A stretch of 64,000 bases of DNA from Aquipuribacter sp. SD81 (GCF_037153975.1 NZ_JBBAYJ010000013.1:1-64000), one strand, 5' to 3'; shown: positions 17,234-26,228, numbered from the stretch's first letter. Notes: a model not told the origin generated them from the letters alone. Numbers and translations: made by a program.

Positions 17234-17830
17234 ATGGAGGTGCTGACCGCGCTCGGGCTCGCCTCGGCGGCCGGGCTCAACGCGTACGTCCCGCTGCTCG
17301 CGCTCGGGCTGCTCGCCCGGTACACCGAGCTGTTCGCCCTGCCGGCCGGCTGGGCGTGGCTCGCGGACCCGTGGGCGCTCGGCGTGCTCGCGGTCCTGCT
17401 CGTCGTGGAGGTGACGGCGGACAAGGTGCCGGGCCTCGACCACGTCAACGACCTGCTGCAGACCGTCGTGCGGCCCGTCTCGGGAGGTCTCGCCGTGGGA
17501 GCGGGCACCGGCTCGGTGTCCCTGGTCGAGGACCCGTCCGGCTGGGTGTCCTCCGGGGAGTGGGTGCCCGTCGCGGTGGGCGCGGCGATCGCGCTCGTCG
17601 TCCACCTCCTCAAGGCGGGCGGGCGCGCCGTGGTCAACACGACGACGGCCGGGCTCGGCGCCCCCGTCGCCTCCACCGCGGAGGACGGGCTCGCCGTCGG
17701 GCTCTCGCTCGCCGCCCTGCTCCTGCCCGTCCTCGTGCTCGTGCTGCTCGGCGTGCTCGCCGTCGCGCTCGTCCGCACGGCCGGGCGCGGCCGGCGCCGT
17801 CGGGCCCGGGAGGCCGCCCTCAGAGCATGA
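17234..17830 (+). CDS. DUF4126 family membrane protein
   Basis: A 198-residue integral membrane protein with the DUF4126 pattern: LASAAGLNAYVPLLALGLLA at the N-terminus, VEVTADKVPGLDHVNDLLQT, and repeated Gly-rich hydrophobic helices, ending with a helix and a very basic tail ([11 protein letters not shown]). Function is unknown for the family. ATG 17234 follows GGGAGGTGG, and TACCCT at 17208-17213 is a good -10 box. It overlaps the convergent VKOR gene by 11 bp. Confidence 0.85.
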   Translation: MEVLTALGLASAAGLNAYVPLLALGLLARYTELFALPAGWAWLADPWALGVLAVLLVVEVTADKVPGLDHVNDLLQTVVRPVSGGLAVGAGTGSVSLVEDPSGWVSSGEWVPVAVGAAIALVVHLLKAGGRAVVNTTTAGLGAPVASTAEDGLAVGLSLAALLLPVLVLVLLGVLAVALVRTAGRGRRRRAREAALRA

Positions 17831-18470
17831 GGGCCCACTGGTCGGCGAACACCACGCCGACCAGGGCGGCGACCGCCGCGACCCACAGCACGACGGGCAC
17901 GGGGTGGGCGATCACGAGCGTGCGCACGAGCGGGCTGCGCGCGAGGCGCGCGCCGAGCACGCCGTCGGCGGCGTTCGCGAGCGTGACGTAGGAGAACAGC
18001 GTGACGGTGCAGACCCACACGACCATGCAGTACGGGCAGAGGACGCCGAGCTGGAACACGCTCACGTGCACGAGCCACTGCACGAAGGCGAACCCGACGA
18101 GCACGCCGACCTGCAGCCCGAGCCGGACCGGGCGCGGCAGTCGCACGCCGAGCAGGGCGAGCACCCCGAGCGTGACGACGACGGCGAAGGCCGCGACCCC
18201 GAGCAGGGTGTTGGGGAAGTCGCCGAAGGCGCTCGCCTGGTCCGAGCTCGCGACCGCGCCGCAGTCGAGCAGCGGGTTGAACGAGCACGAGGGGCGGTAG
18301 TCGGGGTCGGTGGCCAGCAGCAGCCGCTCGTAGGACAGGTCGAGCGCCGAGAGCAGGCCGAGGCCGCCCGCGACCGTCAGCACCCACGGCAGCAGCCGCG
18401 GGAACGCCCGGTCGTCCCCGCCGGCGCGCTCCGCCGCGGCGGGACGCGGGTCGTGCAGGTCGGCGCTCAC
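17820..18470 (-). CDS. Vitamin K epoxide reductase (VKOR) family protein
   Basis: A 216-residue four- to five-helix membrane protein. The VKOR catalytic CxxC is visible as LCPYCMVVW near residue 140, with the partner loop cysteines in CSFNPLLDCGAV (about 62-70). In actinobacteria VKOR re-oxidises a DsbA-like protein for extracytoplasmic disulphide formation using quinones. GTG 18470 overlaps the SDR stop by 4 bp, so both are one transcript. No DsbA partner is adjacent. Confidence 0.92.
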   Translation of the reverse strand: MSADLHDPRPAAAERAGGDDRAFPRLLPWVLTVAGGLGLLSALDLSYERLLLATDPDYRPSCSFNPLLDCGAVASSDQASAFGDFPNTLLGVAAFAVVVTLGVLALLGVRLPRPVRLGLQVGVLVGFAFVQWLVHVSVFQLGVLCPYCMVVWVCTVTLFSYVTLANAADGVLGARLARSPLVRTLVIAHPVPVVLWVAAVAALVGVVFADQWALML

Positions 18471-19201
18471 GCGGCGTCCTCCCCGGCCGCGCGCAGGTCG
18501 TGGACGGGCTGCCACGTGGCCGGGTCGTCGTGACGACGGGCCGCGAGGCCCACGAGCCGCTCCGCGACGCGGGCGGGGTCGAAGGCGGTGCCCTCGCGCA
18601 GCACGCCGTGCACCGTGAGCGTGGCGGCGTGCACCCCCCGCTCGCGCAGGCCGGGTGCGAGGGCCTGCAGCAGCGCCCGCACGCCCGCCTTCTGCACGCC
18701 GAGCGTGAGCGCCCCGGCGTCCGGCCGGTCGGCGGCGCCGCTGCCGGTGACGAGCACGCTGCCCCGGGCGTCGGCCAGCGCGGGGAGCACCGCGCGCACG
18801 GCGCTCAGCAGGCTCGCGGTACCGACGGCGACGTCGGCGAGCAGCTGCTCGGCCGTGACGTCCTCGACCCCGCCCGACCGGTAGACGCTCACGTTGTGGT
18901 GCAGCACGTCGAGGCGCCCGGTGTGCGCGACGAACCGCTGCAGCGCCGCGGTGAGCGCGTCGGGGTCGGCGACGTCGACCGGCGCCCAGCCGACGTCGAC
19001 CGGCGCCGCCTGCTCCACCTCGCCCGCGAGGCGCTCGAGGGTGTCGGCGCTGCGGCCGACGAGCGCGACGTCGTAGCCGTCGCGGGCGAACGCGCGCGCG
19101 GCGGCGAGGCCGAGCCCGGGGCCGGCGCCCACCACGCAGACGACGGGGCGACCGGGGGCGGGTGGGGACGTGCCCGCGGCCGGGCCTGCGTCAGGGCTCA
19201 C
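18467..19201 (-). CDS. Atypical short-chain dehydrogenase/reductase
   Basis: A 244-residue Rossmann-fold SDR. The nucleotide-binding GAGPGLGLAAARAFA and LVGRS are intact, and Ser is present in VLVTGSGAADR. The catalytic YxxxK, however, reads LGVQK with Leu at the Tyr position, and the usual NAG is NVS. It therefore probably lacks normal dehydrogenase activity, or uses an alternative residue. GTG 19201 follows a G-rich Shine-Dalgarno-like run. It is co-transcribed with VKOR through a 4-bp overlap and diverges from an MFS gene. Confidence 0.82.
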   Translation of the reverse strand: MSPDAGPAAGTSPPAPGRPVVCVVGAGPGLGLAAARAFARDGYDVALVGRSADTLERLAGEVEQAAPVDVGWAPVDVADPDALTAALQRFVAHTGRLDVLHHNVSVYRSGGVEDVTAEQLLADVAVGTASLLSAVRAVLPALADARGSVLVTGSGAADRPDAGALTLGVQKAGVRALLQALAPGLRERGVHAATLTVHGVLREGTAFDPARVAERLVGLAARRHDDPATWQPVHDLRAAGEDAA

Positions 19202-19261
19202 CCCCCGAGCATGGCACCGGTCCGGGTCGCCGCCGCAGGACCCAGGTCCCAGGATCGGACG

Positions 19262-20641
19262 GTGCCCACCCGAACCGAGGAGTCCGTGTGGTCCCCGACC
19301 CGGGCGGCGGTGGGTCTCGGCCTGCTGTGGGGGCTGTCGGCGATGGGGACGTCGGCGACGAGCGTCGTCCTCGGGCCCCTGTCCGCCGGCCTCGGGCTCT
19401 CCACGGCGGGCAGCGCGTGGGTGCTCACGTCCTTCGCGCTGATGCTCGCGGCGTCGACCGCGGTGTGGGGGCGGGTGGCGGACTCGGTCGGCACCCGGAC
19501 CCCGTACCTCGTCGGGGTCACGCTGCTCGCCCTCGGCGCGGCCCTGGCCGCGCTCGCGCCGAGCTTCTGGCTGCTGCTGCTCGGGCGGCTGCTGCAGGGC
19601 CTCGGGGCCGGGGCGGTGCCCGTGCTCACCACGACGACCCTGTCCGCGCGCTACGACGGCGACGACCGGACGGTGGCGCTGGGCCGGACGAACTCCGTCA
19701 CGCTCGTGCTCACGAGCCTCGGGCCGCTGCTCGGCGGGGCGGTCGGCGTGCTCGTCGGCTGGCGCGGGTCGGTGCTGCTGCCGGTCCTCGCGCTCGCGCT
19801 GCTGCCGGTGGCCTACCGGCTCGCGCCGTCGCGCGGCACGGGGGTGCGCGTCGACGCCGTCGGGGCCGGCCTCGTCGCCGCGACCGCCGCCTCGCTCCTC
19901 GTGGTCGTGCAGACGCTCGGCGACCCCGGCGTCCTCACCCTCGCCGGTGCCGTGCTCGCGCCGCCGCTGCTCCTCGCGCTCGTGCTGCGGGTGCGTGGGC
20001 TGCCGGAGGGCTTCGTCCCGCTCGCGGTCGTCCGCGAGGACGTGGTGGTCCGGGCGGGCGTGGCGGCCGCGGCCATGCCGACGGTGTACTTCGCCGGTCT
20101 CGTCGCCGTCCCGCTCGTGCTCGCCGGGCGGGGCTGGGACCCCATGCAGAACGGGCTGCTGCTGCTGCCCGGGGCGCTGCTCGGCGCGGCGGTCTCGTTC
20201 AACAGCGCGCGCGTCATCGGGCGGCTCGGCCGCCGTGGCACGGCGCTCCTCGGCCTCGCGCTGTCCGCGGTCGGCGCTCTCGTGTCCGCGGGGGTCGGGG
20301 TGTCGCCGTGGCTGGCGGGGGCGGGCTTCGTCGGGCTGTCCACCGGCTACGCCCTCGCGCAGCCCTCGCTCGTCGGCTCGGTCGCCGCGGCGGTGGAGCC
20401 GCGGGTGCGCGGCGCCGCGCTCGGGCTGTTCACCCTCGTGTTCTTCACCGGCTCCGCGCTCGGCTCGGCGCTCGTCGGCGGGCTGGGCGACCTGCTCGGC
20501 CTGCCGGGCGCGCTCGCCGTGGCGGCCGTCGCGCCGACCGTCGCGGTCGGCGTCCTCGCGACGGCGCGGGACTCAGCCGCGTGGGGCGGCCGACCGGTGG
20601 ACGCGGACGGCCCACGCGACGAGCGGCGCCTGCAGCGGTAG
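19262..20641 (+). CDS. MFS transporter (drug:H+ antiporter type)
   Basis: A 459-residue membrane protein with about 12-14 predicted helices. Motif A-like segment VWGRVADSVGTRTPY and motif C-like LTSLGPLLGGAVGVLVGW place it among drug:proton antiporters. GTG 19262 is preceded by AGGA; GTG 19286 with GAGGAG immediately before it is an alternative that would remove eight residues. The 3' end overlaps the convergent DoxX-like gene by 69 bp. Substrate unknown. Confidence 0.87.
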   Translation: MPTRTEESVWSPTRAAVGLGLLWGLSAMGTSATSVVLGPLSAGLGLSTAGSAWVLTSFALMLAASTAVWGRVADSVGTRTPYLVGVTLLALGAALAALAPSFWLLLLGRLLQGLGAGAVPVLTTTTLSARYDGDDRTVALGRTNSVTLVLTSLGPLLGGAVGVLVGWRGSVLLPVLALALLPVAYRLAPSRGTGVRVDAVGAGLVAATAASLLVVVQTLGDPGVLTLAGAVLAPPLLLALVLRVRGLPEGFVPLAVVREDVVVRAGVAAAAMPTVYFAGLVAVPLVLAGRGWDPMQNGLLLLPGALLGAAVSFNSARVIGRLGRRGTALLGLALSAVGALVSAGVGVSPWLAGAGFVGLSTGYALAQPSLVGSVAAAVEPRVRGAALGLFTLVFFTGSALGSALVGGLGDLLGLPGALAVAAVAPTVAVGVLATARDSAAWGGRPVDADGPRDERRLQR

Positions 20642-21019
20642 GCGCGCGTACGCCGCCGCCCGCTGCGGCCACGGGCGGTGCCGCCAGCGCCACGCCATCC
20701 AGAGGTTGCCCGGGAACACCCCGACGAAGAGCGCCGCGGCCGCGAGCCCGCCGGCACGCCGCGTGCGGGGGTGGGCCACCGCGAGGCCCGTGCCCACCTC
20801 CGCCAGGCCGCTCGCGACGGTCCAGAACCGGCGGGACGGCGGCAGCCAGGGCGGGACGAGGGAGTCGAACACCCGCGGGCGGGCGAGGTGCGCGACCCCG
20901 GCCGTCACGAGCAGCAGCGCGAGGCCGCGGTGCTCCGCCGGGGCGGCGGGCGCCGGGAGGTCCTCGCCCCCGGCGGCCCGGGCCGCGGGGACGGCGGGCT
21001 CCTGCGCCGCGGCGATCAG
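20573..21019 (-). CDS. DoxX-like membrane protein
   Basis: About 148 residues with four hydrophobic helices in DoxX/MauE-like order: GLALLLVTAGVAHLARP, VPPWLPPSRRFWTVASGLAE, GLAAAALFVGVFPGNLWMAW and LPLQAPLVAWAVRVHRSA. The family is of poorly known function and sometimes linked to redox or quinone metabolism. No ATG, GTG or TTG precedes the first helix. The CTG at 21019 overlaps the gltD stop as CTGA, in the same geometry as the GTGA overlaps elsewhere here, and is my best start; a GTG inside the first helix is the alternative. Confidence 0.7.
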   Translation of the reverse strand: MIAAAQEPAVPAARAAGGEDLPAPAAPAEHRGLALLLVTAGVAHLARPRVFDSLVPPWLPPSRRFWTVASGLAEVGTGLAVAHPRTRRAGGLAAAALFVGVFPGNLWMAWRWRHRPWPQRAAAYARLPLQAPLVAWAVRVHRSAAPRG

Positions 21020-22491
21020 AGCGCCCGGTCGTGCGGCCCGACGGGCGCCGGCAGTCGCGTGCTGCCCCGGACCGCCCGGTCGACGGCCGCCGCGCACGCC
21101 CGGCCGTCGGCGATCGCCCACACGACCAGGCTGGCGCCGCGCGTGGCGTCGCCGCACGCGAAGACGCCCTCCGTGCTCGTCGACCAGCGGTCGTCGACCC
21201 GCACGGTGCCGCGCTCGCCGACCACGTCGACACCGGCCCCGCCGAGCAGGTCGTCCGCGCCGGTGCCGACGAAGCCCGTCGCGAGGAGGACGAGGTCGGC
21301 GGGCAGGTCGCGCTCGGAGCCCTCGACCGGGTGGAACGACCGGACGCCTGACTCGTCGAAGCGCCGCTCCACCGTCCGCACGCGCACGTGCGTGACGCGA
21401 CCGGTCCCGTCGCCGACGAAGCACACCGTCTGCGTCGCCCACGACTCCTCGACGCCCTCCTCGTGGGCGGGGCTCTTGCGGTGGATACGGGTCCACTGCG
21501 GCCACGGGTTGGCGAGCGGGTCGCGGACCACGGGCGGGGTGGGGTTGTGGTCGAGCACCGTCACCGACGCCGCGCCCTGGCGGTTGGCGGTCCCGAGGCA
21601 GTCCGCGGCGGTGTCGCCGCCGCCGATGACGACGACGTGCTTGCCCTCGGCGGACACCGGCACGGCCTCCTGCTTGCCGGCCACGTAGCGGTTGGCCTCC
21701 GGCAGGTAGTCCATCGCCTGCACGACGCCGTCGAGGTCACGGCCGTCGACCTCGAGGTCACGAGGGCGCAGCGCACCCACGGCGAGCACGACCGCGTCGA
21801 AGCGGCGGCGCAGCCGGGAGACGGGCATGGCCTCGCTGCCGACGTCGACGCCGGTGACGAAGCGCGTGCCCTCCGCCTCCATCTGGGCGATGCGCCGGTC
21901 GATCGCGGTCTTCGGCATCTTGAAGTCGGGGATCCCGTAGCGGAGGAGGCCGCCGACCTCGTCCGACTTCTCGTAGACCACGACGGTGTAGCCGGAGCGC
22001 GTCAGCTGCTGCGCGGCGGCGAGGCCGGCCGGTCCGGAGCCGACGACCGCGACGGTCTGGCTCGTCATGCGCTCCGGCGGCTGCGGGACGACCCAGCCGG
22101 CGTCCCACGCCCGGTCGATGATCGACAGCTCGATCTGCTTGATGGAGACCGGGTCGTCGCCGATCGCGAGCACGCAGGCCGCCTCGCACGGCGCAGGGCA
22201 CAGCCAGCCGGTGAACTCCGGGAAGTTGTTCGTCGCGTGGAGCCGGTCGATGGCGCGGCGCCAGTCCGCGTCGAGCACGAGCTCGTTCCACTCCGGGATG
22301 AGGTTCCCCAGCGGGCAGCCCTGGTGGCAGAACGGCACGCCGCAGCCCATGCAGCGGCGCGCCTGCGCGCGCACGGACTCCTCGTCCGGGCGTTCGTAGA
22401 CGGGCTTGTAGTCCAGCAGCCGCAGCTCGACAGGGCGCTTGGGCACGTCCTGTCGCGGCACCTTGGTGAAACCCCAGGGGTCGACGGGCAT
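21016..22491 (-). CDS. gltD: Glutamate synthase small subunit
   Basis: A 491-residue NADPH-dependent glutamate synthase beta subunit. N-terminal Fe-S cysteines are in CMGCGVPFCHQGCPLGN and CPAPCEAAC; the FAD site is VGSGPAGLAAAQQL (about 150), the NADPH site IGGGDTAADC (about 290), and FACGDATRGASLVVWAI closes the fold. It passes electrons from NADPH to the large GltB subunit. ATG 22491 starts the conserved MPVDPWGFTK sequence. gltB, usually adjacent, is not here: upstream is a MerR gene, downstream the DoxX-like gene. A stand-alone GltD-like electron donor is possible. Confidence 0.93.
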   Translation of the reverse strand: MPVDPWGFTKVPRQDVPKRPVELRLLDYKPVYERPDEESVRAQARRCMGCGVPFCHQGCPLGNLIPEWNELVLDADWRRAIDRLHATNNFPEFTGWLCPAPCEAACVLAIGDDPVSIKQIELSIIDRAWDAGWVVPQPPERMTSQTVAVVGSGPAGLAAAQQLTRSGYTVVVYEKSDEVGGLLRYGIPDFKMPKTAIDRRIAQMEAEGTRFVTGVDVGSEAMPVSRLRRRFDAVVLAVGALRPRDLEVDGRDLDGVVQAMDYLPEANRYVAGKQEAVPVSAEGKHVVVIGGGDTAADCLGTANRQGAASVTVLDHNPTPPVVRDPLANPWPQWTRIHRKSPAHEEGVEESWATQTVCFVGDGTGRVTHVRVRTVERRFDESGVRSFHPVEGSERDLPADLVLLATGFVGTGADDLLGGAGVDVVGERGTVRVDDRWSTSTEGVFACGDATRGASLVVWAIADGRACAAAVDRAVRGSTRLPAPVGPHDRAL

Positions 22492-22550
22492 GCGCCGATG
22501 GTACGGGCGGTCCCGGGGGGTGGACGCCGGGTCCACCCCCCGGACCGCCG

Positions 22551-23378
22551 TCAGCGGCCGGCCGCGTTGGCCTGCAGCGCCGTCGACACGTACTGCGCGA
22601 GACCGGGCGCGAGCGCCTCGTACGTGGCCGTGAACCGCTCGTCCGCCACGTACATCCGCCCGAGACCGGCGTGCATCTCCGGTGGGCAGTCGTAGAAGCG
22701 CCGGCCGATGTGCTGCCGGTGCTCCTCGGCGACCGCCCGCGCCGCCTCGCCGTCGGCCGGCTCGCCGGCCGCCATGAGGGCGACGAAGCGGGCGTTGATG
22801 CCGTCGGCCTCCGCCTTCACCTGCTCCCAGTCCGCCTTCGTGTACCGGCTCGTCCGCTCGCGCGAGGTCCGCCAGGCGTCGGTGGCGCCCCAGCGCTCCT
22901 CGGCCTCGCGGGCGTAGTCCTCCTCGTTCTCGACCCAGGTCGTGCCGAACAGCTCGCGCTTCTCGTCCTGGGTCAACCTGACGCCGCTCACGTGCGCCTC
23001 CCTCTCCCTCGTCAGCGCCGCCCGCACCTGCTGCAGGCGGTCGATGCGCGCGTCCACGGCGGCGAGCTGGTCGGTGACCAGGCGCAGCACGCCGTCCTCG
23101 TCCCCGTCGTCGCGCGCGGCGAGGAGCGTGGCCACGTCCTGCAGCGGGAACCCGAGCTCGCGGAGCACGAGCACCCGCCGCAGCCGGTCGAGGTCGGCCT
23201 CGAGGTACACGCGGTACCCCGCAGGCGTCCTGCCGCCGGGGTGGACGAGGCCGATGGCGTCGTAGTGGTGCAGCGCGCGCACGGTCGTGCCGACCACCCG
23301 GGCGGCCGGTCCGACGGTCAGCCCGTCGTCCGGGGCCGGGTCGACGTGCTCGTGCTGCGCGCCGCTCACGTCCGCCAT
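22551..23378 (-). CDS. MerR-family regulator with TipAS drug-recognition domain
   Basis: A 275-residue TipAL-like activator. The MerR winged helix is at about residues 20-90 (TVGPAARVVGTTVRALHHYD, PAGYRVYLEADLDRL) and a coiled coil follows to about 135. The C-terminal TipAS domain (about 150-275) has the diagnostic KRELFG, WGATDAWR and HIGRRFYDCPPEMHAGLGRMYV segments. TipAS domains bind thiopeptides and other toxins. ATG 23378 has AGGAG 6 nt upstream. A MerR-type promoter with a perfect dyad lies directly upstream, implying autoregulation. Confidence 0.92.
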   Translation of the reverse strand: MADVSGAQHEHVDPAPDDGLTVGPAARVVGTTVRALHHYDAIGLVHPGGRTPAGYRVYLEADLDRLRRVLVLRELGFPLQDVATLLAARDDGDEDGVLRLVTDQLAAVDARIDRLQQVRAALTREREAHVSGVRLTQDEKRELFGTTWVENEEDYAREAEERWGATDAWRTSRERTSRYTKADWEQVKAEADGINARFVALMAAGEPADGEAARAVAEEHRQHIGRRFYDCPPEMHAGLGRMYVADERFTATYEALAPGLAQYVSTALQANAAGR

Positions 23379-23397
23379 CGTGCTCCTCATGGGCAGG

Positions 23398-23428
23398 AGC
23401 GTGCGGGCTCACGCGGCGTGAGGGTCAA
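23398..23428 (-). promoter_or_regulatory. Autoregulated MerR-type promoter with 7-1-7 palindrome
   Basis: On the minus strand TTGACC (23423-23428) is separated by 19 bp from CACGCT (23398-23403). The spacer contains the perfect palindrome CTCACGC-C-GCGTGAG (plus-strand 23408-23422). A 19-bp spacer with a central dyad is the hallmark of MerR-controlled promoters. It drives the TipA-like gene, and its -35 overlaps the stop codon of the upstream exporter gene. Confidence 0.75.
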
Positions 23429-24828
23429 GCGCGGTCGGTGCGGCCCCCGCTGCGCGCCTCGTCGCGGCCGTGCGCCGGTGCGCTCTCGTCCCTCGTCCCG
23501 TCTCGGGACTCGTCCCCGGACCCGTCCCCGGACCCGTCCCGGTCGCGCACCTCCACGCCGTGGGCGTGGCCCGTCGCGACCTCCGGCGGACCGCCGTGGC
23601 CGGGACCGGTGTCGCCGGAGTGGCGGTGGCTGTGGACGTGGACGGGCCCGTCGCGCTCGGTCCGCAGGCCCCGCAGCACCGTGACGGCGCCCCACGCCAC
23701 CGCCAGCAGCGGCACCGCGAGGATCGCGCCGATGATGCCCGCCGCGATCGTGCCGGCCGCGACCGCCAGCAGGATCGCGAGCGGGTGGAGCTTGAGCGCC
23801 TTGCCCTGGATGAACGGCTGGAGGATGTTCCCCTCGACCTGCTGCACGACGACGATCGCCGCGACCACGAGCAGGGCGTTGACCGGGCCGTTGGACACGA
23901 GCGCCACGAGCGCGGCGAGCAGGCCCGCGGACACCGCGCCGACGATGGGCACGAACGAGGCGATGAAGGTGATGAGCGCGAGCGGCAGCGCGAGCGGCAC
24001 GTCGAGGATCAGCAGCGCGATGCCGATACCGGTCGCGTCGACGAAGGCGATGAGCGCGGTGCCGCGCACGTAGCTGCCGAGCACGTGCAGCGAGTGGTCG
24101 CTCACGGCGTCGACCCGCTCGTGGGTGCTCGCCGGGAGCTGCTCGCGGATCCAGCGGTAGATCGTCTCGCCGTCCTTGAGCACGAAGAACAGGACGAAGA
24201 GCGCGAGCACGAAGCCCGTCGCGATGTTCGCCGCCACCGTCGCGCCACTCAGCACGCCCGAGCCGATCTGCGCGCCCTGCAGGGCGTCGCGACCCTGCTG
24301 CACGAGCTGGTCGACGTCGGCGCGCGTGAGGCCGAACGGCAGGTTCTCGCCGAGGTCCTGCAGCTCCTGCAGGCCGCCGGACACGCCCTCGGTCAGCTCG
24401 TCGGCCTGGTCGGCGACCGCGGTGCCGACGAGGGTGAAGACCCCGCCGATGATGGCGAAGGCCGCGAGCAGGGTGACGAGCACCGACAGCGCACGCGGCA
24501 GGCCCCGTCGGCCCAGCCAGGCGACGATCGGCCACAGCGCCGCCGCGATGACGACGGCGAGGAGCACGGGGATGACGACGACCCGCAGGAAGATGAGCGC
24601 GTACGCGAGGAGGATGAAGGCGACGAGGACGAGGAGCGCCTGGCCGCTGCGCAGCGCCAGCCGGCCGAAGTGGTCGCTCCAGCGGTCCTTGCGCCACGAG
24701 CGCCACTGGCTGCGGTCCACCTCGGGGACGTCGGCGTCGGTCGTCGGACCGAGGTCGCTCGTCGGGTTCCGTTCGTCGGTGTGGGCGCGGGGCATGCCGT
24801 CGGTGTACCCGGCGGCGCCCCGCGCCAT
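23425..24828 (-). CDS. AI-2E family transporter
   Basis: About 467 residues. The core (about 60-390) is an AI-2E exporter-like membrane domain: paired N-terminal helices (LLVLVAFILLAYALIFLRVV), a soluble middle, LFVLFFVLKDGETIYRWI and the conserved GNILQPFIQGKALKLHPLAI. The last 70 residues are a His/Asp/Gly-rich hydrophilic tail (HVHSHRHSGD, DGSGDGSGDESRDG) that may bind metal. Family members include the Na+/H+ antiporter UpsH, so the name does not prove AI-2 transport. ATG 24828 lies 17 nt after the zwf stop; ATG 24795 is an alternative start. Confidence 0.85.
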   Translation of the reverse strand: MARGAAGYTDGMPRAHTDERNPTSDLGPTTDADVPEVDRSQWRSWRKDRWSDHFGRLALRSGQALLVLVAFILLAYALIFLRVVVIPVLLAVVIAAALWPIVAWLGRRGLPRALSVLVTLLAAFAIIGGVFTLVGTAVADQADELTEGVSGGLQELQDLGENLPFGLTRADVDQLVQQGRDALQGAQIGSGVLSGATVAANIATGFVLALFVLFFVLKDGETIYRWIREQLPASTHERVDAVSDHSLHVLGSYVRGTALIAFVDATGIGIALLILDVPLALPLALITFIASFVPIVGAVSAGLLAALVALVSNGPVNALLVVAAIVVVQQVEGNILQPFIQGKALKLHPLAILLAVAAGTIAAGIIGAILAVPLLAVAWGAVTVLRGLRTERDGPVHVHSHRHSGDTGPGHGGPPEVATGHAHGVEVRDRDGSGDGSGDESRDGTRDESAPAHGRDEARSGGRTDRA

Positions 24829-24845
24829 GCCGTCGCCCCGCCCGC

Positions 24846-26228
24846 TCACGCCGGGTCGTACCAGTGCAGGCCCGTCGACAGGAGCCGGCCGGCCTCGTTC
24901 GGCCCCATCGTGCCGGGCGCGTACGGGTACACCGGGATGCTGGAGCCGAGCAGCGGCTCGACGACCCGCCACGCCTCCTCCACGGTGTCCTGCCGCGCGA
25001 ACCGGCGCTGGTTGCCGTCGAGGATGTCGTCGAGCAGGCGCTCGTAGGCGTCGTCGGGCTCGCCGAGGCTGCGCTCGAAGTCGACCCGCAGGTCGATGGG
25101 CTTGGTGGCGAAGGTCCGTCCGGGACGCTTGGCCTCGATCGACACCGACACCCCGCCGACCCCGCCGAGGCGGAAGCGGATGAGGTTGGGGTGCGGTCGC
25201 GGCGCGGACTCCCCCGCGAAGAGCAGGGTCGGTGTCGGCTTGAGCTCGACGACCGCCTCCAGCGCGGTGCCGGCCATCGACTTGCCCGTGCGCACGAACC
25301 ACGGCACGCCGGACCAGCGCCAGGAGTCGATGGACAGGCGCAGGGCCGCGTAGGTCTCGACCTGCGAGTCCGGCTTCACGCCGTCCTCGTCGAGGTAGCC
25401 GTCGAACTGCCCGAAGACGACGTCGTCGGCGGTGACCTGGCGCATCGCCCGGAGCACCTTCACCTTCTCGTCGCGCAGCGGGTCGGCGCCCCCGCCGGCG
25501 GGCGGCTCCATCGCGAGCACGCAGACGATCTGCAGGAGGTGGTTCTGCACGACGTCGCGGACCGCGCCGACCGAGTCGTAGAAGGCGCCGCGGCCCGCGA
25601 CGCCGAAGGCCTCCGACATCGTGATCTGGACGCTGGCGACGTGGTCCCGGTTCCACACCGGCTCGAAGAGCGAGTTCGCGAAGCGGAACGTGAGGAGGTT
25701 CTCGACCGTCTCCTTGCCGAGGTAGTGGTCGATGCGGAACACCTGGTCCTCGGCGAACACGCTGCCGATGGCGGCGTTGAGCTCCCGGGCGCTGTCGAGG
25801 TCGCGCCCGAAGGGCTTCTCCACGATGACCCTGGCCCCCGTGTCGAGGTCGTGCTCGGCGAGCTCCTTGACGACCGTCGGGAACAGCGAGGGCGGGATCG
25901 CGAGGTAGTGGGCCGGCCGCTCGGCGTCGCCGAGCGTCGCGCACAGCGACTCGTACGTGGCGTCCTTGAGGTAGTCGCCCTGCACGTAGCGCAGCTGCCC
26001 GCACAGCGCGTCGAGCACCGCCGGGTCGACCGCCGAGCGGTGGTGGGCCTCCAGCGAGGCGCGGGCGCGGGCCCGCAGCATGTCGTCGTCGCCCTCGCTG
26101 AGCGCCACCCCGATGACGGGGACGCCGAGGCGGCCCTTGGCCTGCAGCTCGTACAGCGCGGGGAAGAGCTTCTTGAACGCCAGGTCCCCGGTGGCCCCGA
26201 AGAGCACGAGGGCGTCGCTGCGTGTCAT
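24846..26228 (-). CDS. zwf: Glucose-6-phosphate dehydrogenase
   Basis: A 460-residue enzyme oxidising glucose 6-phosphate to 6-phosphogluconolactone with NADP(H). The nucleotide-binding [19 protein letters not shown], the active-site [14 protein letters not shown] and EKPFGRDL are intact. It is shorter than the roughly 510-residue actinobacterial Zwf encoded with tal and opcA, and none of those genes is nearby, so it is probably a second, OpcA-independent isoenzyme. ATG 26228 begins the conserved N-terminus. The AI-2E family gene follows after 17 nt and is likely co-transcribed. Confidence 0.93.
   Translation of the reverse strand: MTRSDALVLFGATGDLAFKKLFPALYELQAKGRLGVPVIGVALSEGDDDMLRARARASLEAHHRSAVDPAVLDALCGQLRYVQGDYLKDATYESLCATLGDAERPAHYLAIPPSLFPTVVKELAEHDLDTGARVIVEKPFGRDLDSARELNAAIGSVFAEDQVFRIDHYLGKETVENLLTFRFANSLFEPVWNRDHVASVQITMSEAFGVAGRGAFYDSVGAVRDVVQNHLLQIVCVLAMEPPAGGGADPLRDEKVKVLRAMRQVTADDVVFGQFDGYLDEDGVKPDSQVETYAALRLSIDSWRWSGVPWFVRTGKSMAGTALEAVVELKPTPTLLFAGESAPRPHPNLIRFRLGGVGGVSVSIEAKRPGRTFATKPIDLRVDFERSLGEPDDAYERLLDDILDGNQRRFARQDTVEEAWRVVEPLLGSSIPVYPYAPGTMGPNEAGRLLSTGLHWYDPA

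Noticed and set aside
17861-18470. Possible frameshift between VKOR and SDR reading frames
   Set aside because: The junction is a clean GTGA overlap and both proteins are full length.
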